Assembly: GCA_016866775.1 (NCBI GenBank)
Contig: VGLJ01000010.1
Coordinates: 24,310-88,309, forward strand
DNA length: 64,000 nt
Origin: Candidatus Rokuibacteriota bacterium
GTDB lineage: Bacteria; Methylomirabilota; Methylomirabilia; Rokubacteriales; CSP1-6
Reading direction: 5' to 3'
Shown here: positions 43,546 to 52,586 of the stretch, piece after piece
Layout of the letters: each line of letters starts with the position of its first letter
Position numbering within the stretch: position 1 is the stretch's first letter
The notes under the pieces: generated by a model
What the model was told of the DNA's origin: nothing
The model's input: the letters and a program-made list of their open reading frames with translations, nothing else
The model's database searches: none
Program-made: the position numbers and the translations under genes

Positions 43546-44687
43546 GGCTTCGGCTGACCCCGCGACGCGGGGTTGATCGGCGTCGGCATCGCTTGCACCG
43601 CGGGAAGGACCTTCTCCGCGAACAGCCGCAGGCTCTTCTCCGCCTTCGCGCGCGGCATCCCGCCGTAGAAGAAGTGGACGACGATCATCTCCAGGCTGAT
43701 CGCGTGCTGCAGCGTTCTGATCTTCTCGATGATCTCGTCGGGCGTGCCGATCGGTTGCGTGGCGCGACGCGCGGCGAGACCCGCGTCCGCCACACCGACG
43801 TCGGCGGTCTGGCGCTTCAGATATTCCTCGTAGCCCGGAATGCCGGCGTAGCCCGGGTTGTTCCACTCGAAGTAGTGGTGCTGGGCCGCGAGCAGCTGGT
43901 TGTGGAAGTACTCCCATCCCTCCTCGGCCTCGGACGCCGTCTCCGCGCAGTACATCCACAACAGCGTGGTGGGCTGATCCGGCGGCAGCCCCATCGAGGC
44001 GCGGATCGTGTTGAACCGCCGCACCTGCGCCGTCATCTCGTCGAGGCCCGCGCCGGCGACGAACATCTGTCCGAGCCCGTTCTCCGCGGCCATCCGCGCG
44101 GAGGCTTCGGTGGTGAACGCCGCCTTGATGCGCGTGGTGAGATCGCCCTTGTGCCGCGCCTGCGGTCGGATGGTGGTCGGCGGAATCTTGTAGACCTTGC
44201 CGTCGAAGGTGAAGCGCTCGGCACCGTCTGACGCTTTGAGGGCTCCGATCACGTCGTAGAAGTACGCGTGCGATTCACCGATCGGGTATCCGAGCGACGC
44301 GTACTCGTGCGGAGAGATGCCGCGCCCGATGCCGAGGTGGAGGCGACGGCCCTTGAGCAGAATGTCCAGCATCGAGATCTCGCTCGCGAGCCGCACGGGA
44401 TTCCACCACGGGGCCACGATCACCGCCGTCCCCACGTCGACTCGTCTGGTGCGTCCGGCCCAGTACGCGAGGTACTGCAGCGGATTCGGCTGCATCGAAT
44501 ACGCGGAGCCGTAGTGCTCGGTGGCCCAGATGGAGTCGAAGCCGAGCGGCTCGACGAGCTCGCCCAGCTCGAGCGTGTCGTCCATGTTCGCGGCGTCCGT
44601 CACCGCGGGCGGGCGGCTGTAGTCCTCCGCGAGCAGGCGCTCCCAGTCGCCCTGGTTGTAGCCGGTGACCATCACGCCGCAGTGCAT
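43542..44687 (-). CDS. LLM-class flavin-dependent oxidoreductase (luciferase-like monooxygenase)
   Basis: A 381-residue bacterial-luciferase-like protein using FMN or F420. It shows LVEPLGFDSIWATEHYG near residue 47, RRVDVGTAVIVAPWWNPVRL near 85, LLKGRRLHLGIGRGISPHEY near 115 and a C-terminal GTPDEIIEKI. The family oxidises sulfonates, amines, aldehydes or ring compounds. It sits in a minus-strand set: amidohydrolase, TauD dioxygenase, LLM, PrpD, all with overlaps or short gaps, which looks like one catabolic operon (46374 to 42040). Confidence 0.88.
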   Translation of the reverse strand: MHCGVMVTGYNQGDWERLLAEDYSRPPAVTDAANMDDTLELGELVEPLGFDSIWATEHYGSAYSMQPNPLQYLAYWAGRTRRVDVGTAVIVAPWWNPVRLASEISMLDILLKGRRLHLGIGRGISPHEYASLGYPIGESHAYFYDVIGALKASDGAERFTFDGKVYKIPPTTIRPQARHKGDLTTRIKAAFTTEASARMAAENGLGQMFVAGAGLDEMTAQVRRFNTIRASMGLPPDQPTTLLWMYCAETASEAEEGWEYFHNQLLAAQHHYFEWNNPGYAGIPGYEEYLKRQTADVGVADAGLAARRATQPIGTPDEIIEKIRTLQHAISLEMIVVHFFYGGMPRAKAEKSLRLFAEKVLPAVQAMPTPINPASRGQPKP

Positions 44688-44707
44688 TGCGTGTCCGCCT
44701 CTTCCTC

Positions 44708-45556
44708 TCAGTTCGGGTACACGATCGTGCGCAGCATGATCCGGCGCTCGTCCGGCTTGTAGTCGCCGGCGCCGCGGTGCATCGTCGCGCGCTCGTCCCA
44801 GATCAGGACGTCGCCGACGCGCCAGCGGTGGTAGTAAACGAAGCGCTCCTGGGTCGCGTGATCGGCGAGCTCCTCGATGAGCGGCCACGCCTCTTCCCGC
44901 TTCATGCCGACGAACCCATGCGTGTGCATGGGATTGACGAACAGGATCGAGCGTCCCGTCACCGGATGCCGCGTGACCGCGGGCCACGGCACTTCGTCGT
45001 ACGTCTTGTCGGTCTTGCCCTTCTCGGCGCCGTACAGGCGCTCGCCGACGGGACCGTCGGTCCGGCCGTGCAATCCGGTGAGGCCGGACAGCCGCTGTTT
45101 CTGTGCCTCGGGCAACGCGTCGTAGGCCGCGCGCATGTCGGCGAACATGGTGCCGCCTTTCTCCGACGGCACCTCCTTGGCGTGCAACATGGCGAGCAGC
45201 GGCAGCGTGTCCTCGTAGGTCGAATCCGTGTGCCAGTCGGTGGCGCGCTTGACGCCGTACCAGTCGATCTTGCCCGTCTCCTCGACGTTGGTCAGCCAGG
45301 ACACTTCCGGACACTCGGCGTGGCGATACTTGGTGAGCGCGTGCGGACGCGGCACCCCGAAGCGGCGGCCGAAGGCAGCGAGCTCGCGCGCGCCCAGATC
45401 CTGATCGCGGAAGACCAGCACGGGATGCTCGGCAAACGCCGCCTGGATCCAGGCGAAGGTGCCTGCATCGAGTGGCTTCGACAGATCGATCCCGAGGGCC
45501 TCGGTTCCCAGCGCTGGGCCGAGCGGGCGAAGTTGCGGCGTCTGCGTCTGTGTCAT
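44708..45556 (-). CDS. TauD/TfdA family 2-oxoglutarate Fe(II) dioxygenase
   Basis: A 282-residue alpha-ketoglutarate dioxygenase of the TauD/TfdA type. Iron ligands are H109 and D111 in DWHTDSTYED and H260 in ATMHRGAGDY; R271/R272 and R276 follow in DERRIMLRT for 2-oxoglutarate binding. Relatives cleave sulfonates, phenoxyacetates or other acids by hydroxylation. ATG overlaps the stop of the amidohydrolase (ATGA). With the LLM oxygenase next in line, an oxidative degradation route is likely. Confidence 0.9.
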   Translation of the reverse strand: MTQTQTPQLRPLGPALGTEALGIDLSKPLDAGTFAWIQAAFAEHPVLVFRDQDLGARELAAFGRRFGVPRPHALTKYRHAECPEVSWLTNVEETGKIDWYGVKRATDWHTDSTYEDTLPLLAMLHAKEVPSEKGGTMFADMRAAYDALPEAQKQRLSGLTGLHGRTDGPVGERLYGAEKGKTDKTYDEVPWPAVTRHPVTGRSILFVNPMHTHGFVGMKREEAWPLIEELADHATQERFVYYHRWRVGDVLIWDERATMHRGAGDYKPDERRIMLRTIVYPN

Positions 45557-46374
45557 GGCTTCCACCCCCACCAGTCGCACACGGCCTGGCCCATCACGAG
45601 CGGCTTGTCACGCTCCGGCAGCCAGGGTAGCTCTTCGGTGAACATCGTCACGCACTGCCGCCACGAGCACGGCATCTTGGTGATGTCGGTTCCCCAGAAC
45701 ATGCGCGCCGGTCCGAACGCATCGTAGATCTGACGCAGGTACGTGTGCATGCTCGTGAACGGGTACGGTCCACTGCAATAACCGGGCGCGCCGGTCGCCT
45801 TGACCGCGACGTTGGGATGCCGCGCCAGCTTGACGAGCTCGGGCATGTGCTCCATCGCCGCGTCGTCCTTGAGCGTGGTGAGGCCTCCCCGGCCGCCCAG
45901 GTGGTCGACGGTCAGGCGCAAGCCCGGGTGGCGCTCGGCGACCTTGCCGATGTGCGCCAGCGAATCGGTCGCGAGCATCGCGATCGGCACGCCGGCGCGC
46001 TCGGCCGCGGCCCACAGCCAATCGAGCGTTCCATCGGCGATCCAGGTGCGCATCGGGTCGTGAAGAAACGTGTAGCGCAGGCCGAGCATCCCCGGCTGCT
46101 TCCGCCACGAATCGACGAGGCCGCGCTTGTCCGGCTGATTCAGCGGGAAGCTTCCAAGGATCGCGAAGCGGCCGGGATAGTCGCGCACGGCCTTGAACGC
46201 CATCTCGGTTGAATTGGGATCCCAGCCCGGCGGATGGATCACGGCAGCGTCCACACCGCCCTCGTTCATGAGACCGAGCGCCTCCTCGGTCGTGAACGCG
46301 GTGACCTGGCGATGGGACATGTTGCTCGGCAATCCGCTGCCCCAGAGATGGATCTGAGCGTCCACGATGCGCAT
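45553..46374 (-). CDS. Amidohydrolase family 2 hydrolase, short form
   Basis: A 273-residue amidohydrolase-2 enzyme. The metal motif is IVDAQIHLWGSG, the middle signature LTVDHLGGRGG near residue 155 and the C-terminal aspartate MFWGTDITKMPCSW near 230. It is most like the enzyme at 7076. GGGAGAAG lies upstream of the ATG at 46374, with an in-frame GTG three bases earlier. First gene of the minus-strand operon ending with PrpD. Diverges from the lactonase gene over 53 bp. Confidence 0.86.
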   Translation of the reverse strand: MRIVDAQIHLWGSGLPSNMSHRQVTAFTTEEALGLMNEGGVDAAVIHPPGWDPNSTEMAFKAVRDYPGRFAILGSFPLNQPDKRGLVDSWRKQPGMLGLRYTFLHDPMRTWIADGTLDWLWAAAERAGVPIAMLATDSLAHIGKVAERHPGLRLTVDHLGGRGGLTTLKDDAAMEHMPELVKLARHPNVAVKATGAPGYCSGPYPFTSMHTYLRQIYDAFGPARMFWGTDITKMPCSWRQCVTMFTEELPWLPERDKPLVMGQAVCDWWGWKP

Positions 46375-46427
46375 CACGCTTCTCCCTTCCTCTCGCGGTA
46401 GTGTATGCGCAACTCCGGAGGTGCGAC

Positions 46428-47477
46428 ATGGCGGACGTGCTCTACGTGGCCCTGCAGGACGACGACAAGATCGTGACGTTCGGGATCGACGCGAGCTCCG
46501 GCAAGCTTCAGCCGAGGGCCGAGACGCCGGCGGCCGGCGCGCCGTCGATCTTCGGGCTACGCCCGGACCAGCGCGTTTTGTACGTCGGGTATCGCGGGAC
46601 GCCGGGGATCGAGAGCTGTCGCATCGACGGGTCGAGCGGCGCGCTGCGCTCGCTGGGACGCGTCGCGACCGAGCATTGGCCGACGTATCTCAGGGCCGAC
46701 CGCACCGGCAAATACCTCCTGTCGGTCTCCTATCAGGGCGGGTACGCGTCCGTGCATCCGCTCGGAAGCGACGGCGCGGTGAGCGGGCCCGCGATCGATC
46801 GGCAGAACACCGCACCGGGAGCCCACGCGATCCTGACCGATCCATCCAACCGCTTCGCCTTCGTGCCGCACATCGCGCGGCAGATGGACAACGTGCTGGA
46901 GCCGCCGAAGAACATCCCCGGCCCGAATTTCATCGCGCAGTTTCGATTCGACGCGACGACGGGGCGGCTCCACCCGAACGGCACGCTCGAGCCGCCCGGG
47001 CCGATCGGGCCGCGGCACTATCGCTTCCATCCCTCGCTCGACATCGTCTATTTCTCCGACGAGCAGGGATGCAGCGTGACGGCCTATCGCCTGGATCGCT
47101 CCTCGGGCACGCTCTCCTTCGTTGAAACGACTCCCTCTCTGCCCGCCGGTGTGACCGTGCGCAATACCTGTTCGCAGCTCTATCTGACGCCGTCGGCGCG
47201 GTTCCTCTACGTCGGCAACCGCGGCCACAACAGCATCGCGGGGTTCGCCGTCGACCAAGCGACCGGCCGCTTGACGCCGGCCGGGCATGCGGCGACCGAG
47301 TCGGTCCCGACGGCGTTCGGTCTCGACTCGACCGGGACGTTCCTGTTCTCCGCGGGCACCGCGACCGGGCGTCTCGCGTCGTACCGGATCGACGACAAGA
47401 CCGGCGCGCTGACGCCGCTGGACGTGTACACGGTCGGAAAGCGGCCCGCGGCGGTCCTCGCGGTTCCTCTCAGCTAA
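46428..47477 (+). CDS. Lactonase family (6-phosphogluconolactonase-like) beta-propeller protein
   Basis: A 349-residue seven-bladed propeller of the YbhE/Pgl lactonase family. Repeated blades are visible as VTFGIDASSGKL, ESCRIDGSSGALRSLG, FRFDATTGRL, YRLDRSSGTLSFVE, FAVDQATGRLTPAG and YRIDDKTGALTPL. GAHAILTDPSNRFAFVP matches the conserved mid-protein stretch. It may hydrolyse a sugar lactone or carboxylated lactone; many relatives are uncharacterised. GGAGG precedes the ATG at 46428. Confidence 0.87.
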   Translation: MADVLYVALQDDDKIVTFGIDASSGKLQPRAETPAAGAPSIFGLRPDQRVLYVGYRGTPGIESCRIDGSSGALRSLGRVATEHWPTYLRADRTGKYLLSVSYQGGYASVHPLGSDGAVSGPAIDRQNTAPGAHAILTDPSNRFAFVPHIARQMDNVLEPPKNIPGPNFIAQFRFDATTGRLHPNGTLEPPGPIGPRHYRFHPSLDIVYFSDEQGCSVTAYRLDRSSGTLSFVETTPSLPAGVTVRNTCSQLYLTPSARFLYVGNRGHNSIAGFAVDQATGRLTPAGHAATESVPTAFGLDSTGTFLFSAGTATGRLASYRIDDKTGALTPLDVYTVGKRPAAVLAVPLS

Positions 47478-47483
47478 CGTTCG

Positions 47484-48251
47484 TCACATCGCCGTGTAGC
47501 CGCCGTCGACGAACAGCAGCGTGCCGGTCACGTACGACGCGTCGTCGGACGCGAGGAAGAGGATGCACGCGGCCACTTCCTCCGGCGTGCCGTGACGCTT
47601 CAGCAGCGTGCCCTTCGCGGCGTCATCGCGGTACTGCTCGAACGTCCGGCCGATCGATCGATTGCGGTTCTCGTGAAACGGCGTGTAGATCGGCCCGGGG
47701 CCGACCGCGTTCACCCGAATGCCGTCGGCGGCGTGATCCGCCGCCATCCCGCGCGTCAGCCCGGCGACCGCGGCCTTCGTGGTGTCGTACTGGGTCGTCT
47801 TGCCGATGCTGGTCACCGATCGCACCGAGGCGACGTTGACGATGCTGCTGGGCGCCGCCTGCCGCAGGAACGGAATCGCCGCTTTCGCGCAGAACGCGTA
47901 GCCCTTGAGATTCACGCCGAGGATCTCGTCCCAGCTCTCGGCCGAGGCGTCTTCGACCGTGTGATACAGCCGCACGCCGGCGTTGTTCACGAGGATGTCG
48001 AGCCGGCCGAAACGCTCGGCCGCCTGCCGGACGAAGGCCGCGGCCTCCGTCTCGCGTTGCATGTGCGCTTCCACGAACACGACGTCGCCGCCGCTCGCCG
48101 TGATGTCGGCCGCGACGCGCTTGCCCCGCTCCGCGTCGCGATCGGCGAAGGCCACCCTGGCTCCTTCCGCCACGAACCGTCGCACCGTCGCCTCGCCGAT
48201 CCCCGAGGCCCCGCCGGTCACCGCAGCCACCTTCCCGCTCAGTCGTGCCAT
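47484..48251 (-). CDS. Short-chain dehydrogenase/reductase (SDR)
   Basis: A 255-residue classical SDR oxidising or reducing an alcohol/ketone with NAD(P). TGGASGIGEAT (11-21) binds the cofactor, NNAGVRLYH follows near residue 88, the catalytic serine lies in NVASVRSVT near 140 and the YDTTK motif near 153. FADRD at the end of the second strand favours NAD over NADP. It ends 6 bp from the convergent lactonase and diverges from a CoA-transferase. Substrate unknown. Confidence 0.9.
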   Translation of the reverse strand: MARLSGKVAAVTGGASGIGEATVRRFVAEGARVAFADRDAERGKRVAADITASGGDVVFVEAHMQRETEAAAFVRQAAERFGRLDILVNNAGVRLYHTVEDASAESWDEILGVNLKGYAFCAKAAIPFLRQAAPSSIVNVASVRSVTSIGKTTQYDTTKAAVAGLTRGMAADHAADGIRVNAVGPGPIYTPFHENRNRSIGRTFEQYRDDAAKGTLLKRHGTPEEVAACILFLASDDASYVTGTLLFVDGGYTAM

Positions 48252-48286
48252 GTTCGATGTCCCCTCCCTCCTGCTAAGGTACTGCC

Positions 48287-49501
48287 ATGCCAGATTCGAG
48301 TGGCCCCCTCTCCGGCGTCAAAGTCGTTGCCTGCTCGACGGCCCAGGCGGGCACGGTGCCCCACATGCTGATGGCCGATCTCGGCGCGGAGGTGATCAAG
48401 ATCGAGGCGCCGGGCGGCGACACGTCGCGCGCGGCCAGCGTGTTTCCCGGTCTGCCGAGCACGATGTTCGAGACGTGCAATCGCGGCGTGAAGAGCGTCA
48501 CGCTCAATCTGAAAGAGCCGGAGGGGCGGGCGATCCTCTACAAGCTCGTCGCGCGCGCCGACATCTTCGGTCAGAACTTCCGCCCGGGCGCCGCGGAGAA
48601 GAACGGCTTCGGCTACGAGGATCTGAAGAAGGTCAACCCGAAGCTCGTGTACGTGTCGGTGTCCGGATACGGGCCCAAGGGTCCGCACGCCGATCTGCCG
48701 GGCACCGACTCGATGGCGCAGGCGCTCGGCGGCATCGCCGAGGCGTACTCGACGCCGGGCCAGCCGATGAAGATCGGCGTCGTCTCGGTCGCGGACGAGA
48801 CGTGCGCCATCCTCGCGTTCGGCGGCATGCTCGCGGCGCTGCATTGCGCGCGCACGCAGGGCATCGGCCAGAAAGTCGAGTGCTCGCTGCTGGGCGGGCA
48901 GATCCGGCTCATGGGCTGGACGCTGACCACCGCGATGTGGCGCAACCGCAATCCGGTCACCGGTCAGGCGCGCATCACCGGCACGCCGGCGCACCCGGGC
49001 ATGAGCGCAAGCTTCAACGATGTCGACGGCAAGCCGCTCGTCTTCCAGCTGAACGGCGCCGACAAGTGGAAGACGGCGATGAACGCGCTGGGGTTCCACG
49101 CGGCGCTGGTGGACGCGGGTTTCGGCGATCTCGGCGTGGTGATCGGCAACGACGAGCGGCGCGAAACCCTGCTTGCCGCGCTGGACAAGCTCTTCGCGAC
49201 CGGGCCGCGCGACAAGTGGGTCGAGCTCTTGCGCAAGGCGGACATCGTGTCGGCGCCGATCAACACGCTCCTGGAGGCGTCGAACGATCCGGACGTGCTG
49301 GCCAACGGCTACGTCACCGAGGTCGAATATCCGAACCACGGCAAGACCCTCAAGGTGCACGGCTCGCCGTGGCATTTTTCCGAAACCCCACCCAAGATCG
49401 GGGTCGCCCCGGAGCTGGGCCAGCACAACGACGAGGTGCTGAAGGAGATCGGGTACAGCGCGGAAGATATCGCCGGCTTTCGCGAGCGAAAGGTGATCTA
49501 A
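48287..49501 (+). CDS. Class III CoA-transferase (CaiB/BaiF family)
   Basis: A 404-residue family III CoA-transferase. GVKVVACSTAQAGTVPHMLM, GAEVIKIEAPGGDTSRA and LNLKEPEGRAILYKL define the N-terminal domain, and the probable catalytic aspartate is in VVSVADETCA near residue 170. It is clearly more distant from the copies at 4539 and 39914 than they are from each other. Divergent from the SDR over 35 bp. Acyl acceptor unknown. Confidence 0.9.
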   Translation: MPDSSGPLSGVKVVACSTAQAGTVPHMLMADLGAEVIKIEAPGGDTSRAASVFPGLPSTMFETCNRGVKSVTLNLKEPEGRAILYKLVARADIFGQNFRPGAAEKNGFGYEDLKKVNPKLVYVSVSGYGPKGPHADLPGTDSMAQALGGIAEAYSTPGQPMKIGVVSVADETCAILAFGGMLAALHCARTQGIGQKVECSLLGGQIRLMGWTLTTAMWRNRNPVTGQARITGTPAHPGMSASFNDVDGKPLVFQLNGADKWKTAMNALGFHAALVDAGFGDLGVVIGNDERRETLLAALDKLFATGPRDKWVELLRKADIVSAPINTLLEASNDPDVLANGYVTEVEYPNHGKTLKVHGSPWHFSETPPKIGVAPELGQHNDEVLKEIGYSAEDIAGFRERKVI

Positions 49502-49517
49502 GCCCGTCCGACGGGAA

Positions 49518-50277
49518 TCACGGCGTCCAGTTGAGGCCCTCGATCAGGTCGTTGATCGCGGCGATCAGCTGGGTGTACTCGTCCGCGAGCTTCGCCTGCT
49601 CGTCGCGGCTCACGCCGGGCCGCCGCATTTCCGCCTCGACGGCCGCGAGCCGCGCCTTGTTGGCGTCGAGGTCGGACTGCATGGGTCCGCGCTCGGCGTT
49701 GCTCTTCGCGGTGTCCTCGACGTGAAACTGGTTCTGGGCCCGGTCGATCTCCGCCTGTCCGCGCGTCCAGAGCTCGTCGATGGCCTTCTCGATCTCGGCG
49801 CAGGAGGCGCCCCCGGCCCGCGGCTTCTCCATGCCGGCCTTCATGGCCTTCGCGCCGTCCACGAAGATGTCGACGTGGCGCTGCTCGTGCGCGGCGATGC
49901 GCGCGGCGAAGCGCTCCCAGTGCCGCCGGACGTCGCCGCGAAGCACCTCGGGGTGCTCGTGCCGCGGCAGGGTGACGACCAGCCTGAGCGTGATCGTCAG
50001 CAACGGGGCGTTGCCGGGGCCGTCCGACGCGAGCTTCCACTCGGGCCGCCGTGAGCCCGAGCGCGGGCTGGCCGGTCTTCTCGAAGAGGCCGTTCTTGGT
50101 GATCTCTTCGAAGATCGCGGCCGCCGTCGTCCCGCGGACCAGGTAGTACTCGGTCGACGTGCTCGTCGTGACCACGACCGACGGCGGCGGCGGCGGCGGG
50201 CCCGAACATCCGGAGGGCCCGAGGATCAGACCGAACGCCAGCATGATGCCGGCGGCCGGCGCGCGGCGCAAGCTCAA
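49518..50277 (-). pseudogene. DUF922-type zinc protease-like lipoprotein, frameshifted
   Basis: An N-terminal frame gives a lipoprotein signal (MLAFGLILGPSGC, lipobox PSGC) and STEYYLVRGTTAAAIFEEI. After about 50040 the rest is in another frame: WKLASDGPGNAPLLTITLRL, then AAHEQRHVDIFVDGAKAMK with the HExxH-like HEQRHVD of DUF922, and a helical C-terminus. One extra base near CCGAGTGG breaks an otherwise intact gene of about 250 residues. The start (TTG) overlaps the stop of the FAD oxidoreductase. Confidence 0.78.
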
Positions 50278-51407
50278 GCCGCTGGATCCGCGCGCGCGAA
50301 GCGGCCGGGCGTGAAGGCGTCGAGCGCGATCCGCGTCTTCCGGCCGAGGACGAGATCGGCGAGCGCGTGCCCCATGGCGGGACCGTAGAGGATGCCCTTG
50401 CGAGCGCCGCCCGTCGCCACGTAGACGTGATCGAGCCCCGGCACTGAGCCGAGCACGAGCAGCCCGTCGGAGGCGACCGGACGGAGGCAGGCGGTCTGCT
50501 GCGCGACCTGCGCGTCCGCCATCGCGGGCAGCATCTTCACGAGCGCGTCGCCGATCTCATCACGCGCAGCGATCGTCGACTCCTCGTCGAAGCCGGCGTC
50601 TTCCTCGGTGGTCCCCGCCCACAAGAGACCGTCGGTCTTGGTCGTCGCGTAGTTGTGGCCCCAGCCGACGGAACATTCGATCGGCGGACCCGGCGCCTGC
50701 AGACGGATGATCTGGCCTTTGAGCGGACGCACGTCGATCGGCACGCCGATCCACTCCGATGCCTCCGCGCTCCACGGGCCGATCGCGAGCACCGCGGTCG
50801 CGCAGCTCAGCACCTCGCGCTCCAGCACCACGCCGGTCACGCGGCCGCCGTGGCGTCGTAGACCGATCACGCGTCCGTGCCGAACCGTGACGCCCAGACG
50901 CTCGGCCGCTTGGGTGAGCGCCAGCATCAAGAGATACGGCTCGACGGCGCCGCCGCCCTCGGTGAGCGTTGCCCCGAGCGTCTCGTCGGAAATTCGCGGC
51001 TCGACCCGCCGGGCGTCTTCGATGTCGAGCCAGCGCGCCGCGTAGCCGGCCTGGTTCTGCTGCCACGGCAGCGCGGCCTTGAGCCTCCGCGCGTCGGCAT
51101 CGGTGAAGGCGAGCGCAAGCGAGGCGCGCATCCGGAAGTCGACGTCGATTCCGGTCTCCTCGAGGAGGCCCTTCGACAATTCACGATGCAACTGCATTCC
51201 GTCCGTGGCGATCTCGGCCTGAGGGCCGGGAATGCCGAAGCCGCTCAGCGGACTCAGGCCTCCGTACGCGAAACCCGACGCGTGGCTGCCGATCGCGTCG
51301 CGCTCGACGACGACGCTCGCCACGCCGGACTTCGCCAGATAGTAGGCGGTCGTCATCCCCGCGATGCCGCCGCCCACGATCACCACGTCAGCAGCGCGTT
51401 CAGCCAT
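50274..51407 (-). CDS. FAD-dependent oxidoreductase (DAO family)
   Basis: A 377-residue D-amino-acid-oxidase-type flavoprotein. The FAD motif DVVIVGGGIAGMTTAYYLAK starts at residue 7, SVVVERDAIGSHASGFAYGG follows near 35, and a C-terminal YVATGGARKGILYGPAMG near 340 closes the FAD site. It should oxidise a secondary or primary amine or amino acid. The ATG at 51407 overlaps the end of the regulator gene by 8 bp, so regulator and oxidase are cotranscribed. Confidence 0.88.
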   Translation of the reverse strand: MAERAADVVIVGGGIAGMTTAYYLAKSGVASVVVERDAIGSHASGFAYGGLSPLSGFGIPGPQAEIATDGMQLHRELSKGLLEETGIDVDFRMRASLALAFTDADARRLKAALPWQQNQAGYAARWLDIEDARRVEPRISDETLGATLTEGGGAVEPYLLMLALTQAAERLGVTVRHGRVIGLRRHGGRVTGVVLEREVLSCATAVLAIGPWSAEASEWIGVPIDVRPLKGQIIRLQAPGPPIECSVGWGHNYATTKTDGLLWAGTTEEDAGFDEESTIAARDEIGDALVKMLPAMADAQVAQQTACLRPVASDGLLVLGSVPGLDHVYVATGGARKGILYGPAMGHALADLVLGRKTRIALDAFTPGRFARADPAA

Positions 51408-52236
51408 CGTTCCGGGATGCGGCCATCGCGAGGCGTCGTGCGGCTTCATCGGTGAGGGTGTCCGCTGGATAGACACATTCGATGCGCAGCTGTTGCAACG
51501 TGATGCCGCGCGGCATGGCCCGCATGGCGAGCGTCGAGAAGAACGCCAGCGACACGTCGTCGTGTTTCAACCGCATCGTCAACAGCGGCGGCAGGGCGGA
51601 CAGCGGCTCGGGCACCTTCCACCGCGCCGGCACATCGGGGTACGTCAGCAGCTCATCACGCAAGCGCGCCGCGGTGCCGTTGACGCCGTCCGCGGCTTCG
51701 CGATGCAGCGCCTGCAACAGCGGCCCGGCGAACTCTTCCCAGTTGACGATGAACTGACGCAGCGCTCCGGGGGGAAAGATCGTGCGCATGGCGTTGCGCG
51801 CCGCCTTGCGGCCGGCCGGCGAAACGATGGGGAACAGCGAAAATATCCCCTTCGCCCCGTCATTGCCCATCAGGAGGTTCCACTCGCCGTCGAAGACGAT
51901 CGCCGGATACGGCTCCTGCTGCTCGAGAATGAACTCGAGCGCGCGCCGCACGTGCTCCAGCTCGGGCGCCGAGAGCGCGCGCTCGCCGTAGACGGGCGCG
52001 TAGCCGGCCGCCACGAGCAACGTGTTCCGCTCCGCGAGCGGCACGTCGAGCACGGTGGCGAGCTGCCGCACCATCTCGCGGCTCGGCCGCGCACGCCCGG
52101 TTTCGAGGAAGCTCAGGTGCCGCCCGGAGATCTCCGCCTCGGTCGCGAGCGCGAGCTGGCTCATGCGGCGCACCAGGCGCCAATGGCGCAGGAGCGAGCC
52201 GAACGAGGGGCGCGGTTGCGCGGCCGGAATGTGCAC
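51400..52236 (-). CDS. XRE/MmyB-type transcriptional regulator
   Basis: A 278-residue regulator. Residues 12-75 form a helix-turn-helix of the XRE type (LRHWRLVRRMSQLALATEAE, ISGRHLSFLETGRARPSREM). The rest (PAIVFDGEWNLLMGNDGA, WEEFAGPLLQALHREAADG) is the MmyB-like ligand-binding domain, which in characterised relatives binds fatty acids. The GTG at 52236 was chosen; upstream codons lie in the promoter. A palindrome 20 bp upstream is the probable autoregulatory operator. It likely controls the FAD oxidase downstream. Confidence 0.88.
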   Translation of the reverse strand: MHIPAAQPRPSFGSLLRHWRLVRRMSQLALATEAEISGRHLSFLETGRARPSREMVRQLATVLDVPLAERNTLLVAAGYAPVYGERALSAPELEHVRRALEFILEQQEPYPAIVFDGEWNLLMGNDGAKGIFSLFPIVSPAGRKAARNAMRTIFPPGALRQFIVNWEEFAGPLLQALHREAADGVNGTAARLRDELLTYPDVPARWKVPEPLSALPPLLTMRLKHDDVSLAFFSTLAMRAMPRGITLQQLRIECVYPADTLTDEAARRLAMAASRNDG

Positions 52237-52256
52237 GAACGGTAGTGTACCGATTC

Positions 52257-52271
52257 TTACGTGTGACGTAA
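52257..52271. promoter_or_regulatory. Palindromic operator TTACGT-GTG-ACGTAA
   Basis: A perfect 6-bp inverted repeat with a 3-bp spacer lies between the divergent MmyB-like regulator gene and the ATC-hydrolase-like fragment. It is AT-rich against the background and centred 28 bp from the regulator start, typical for autoregulation. Confidence 0.6.
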
Positions 52272-52300
52272 TTGCGCCCGAGCTCGCGGGCGGCGGGATC

Positions 52301-52582
52301 GTGGCATCGGCGTGGAAGAGGTACGCGGCCGGGGACGCGCTCGCGTACGCCGTGCTCGAGCAGTCGCCGAACACCTTCGACATGAACGTCACCGCATGCC
52401 GCTACGCGCAGTTCTACAAGGAGCTGGGCGAACCCGAGCTGGGGCTCCTCCTGGCGTGCGGCGCGGACTTTCCCGTCGCGGAAGGCTTCGGTCCGGACAT
52501 CACCCTCACGCGCACGCAGACCATCATGCAAGGCGCGAGTCACTGCGACTTTCGATACAGGCGGCTCGAGCCCACGGATTGA
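52301..52582 (+). pseudogene. C-terminal fragment of an L-2-amino-thiazoline-4-carboxylate hydrolase-like gene
   Basis: A frame of 93 codons (GTG start possible at 52301) encodes PNTFDMNVTACRYAQFYKEL, GLLLACGADFPVAEGFGPD and LTRTQTIMQGASHCDFRYR. This is the conserved C-terminal half of ATC-hydrolase-family proteins, whose full length is more than twice this. The N-terminal helical half is missing, so it is either a remnant or a stand-alone half domain. It directly follows the operator region and precedes a transporter by 4 bp. Confidence 0.6.
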
Positions 52583-52586
52583 TCGA

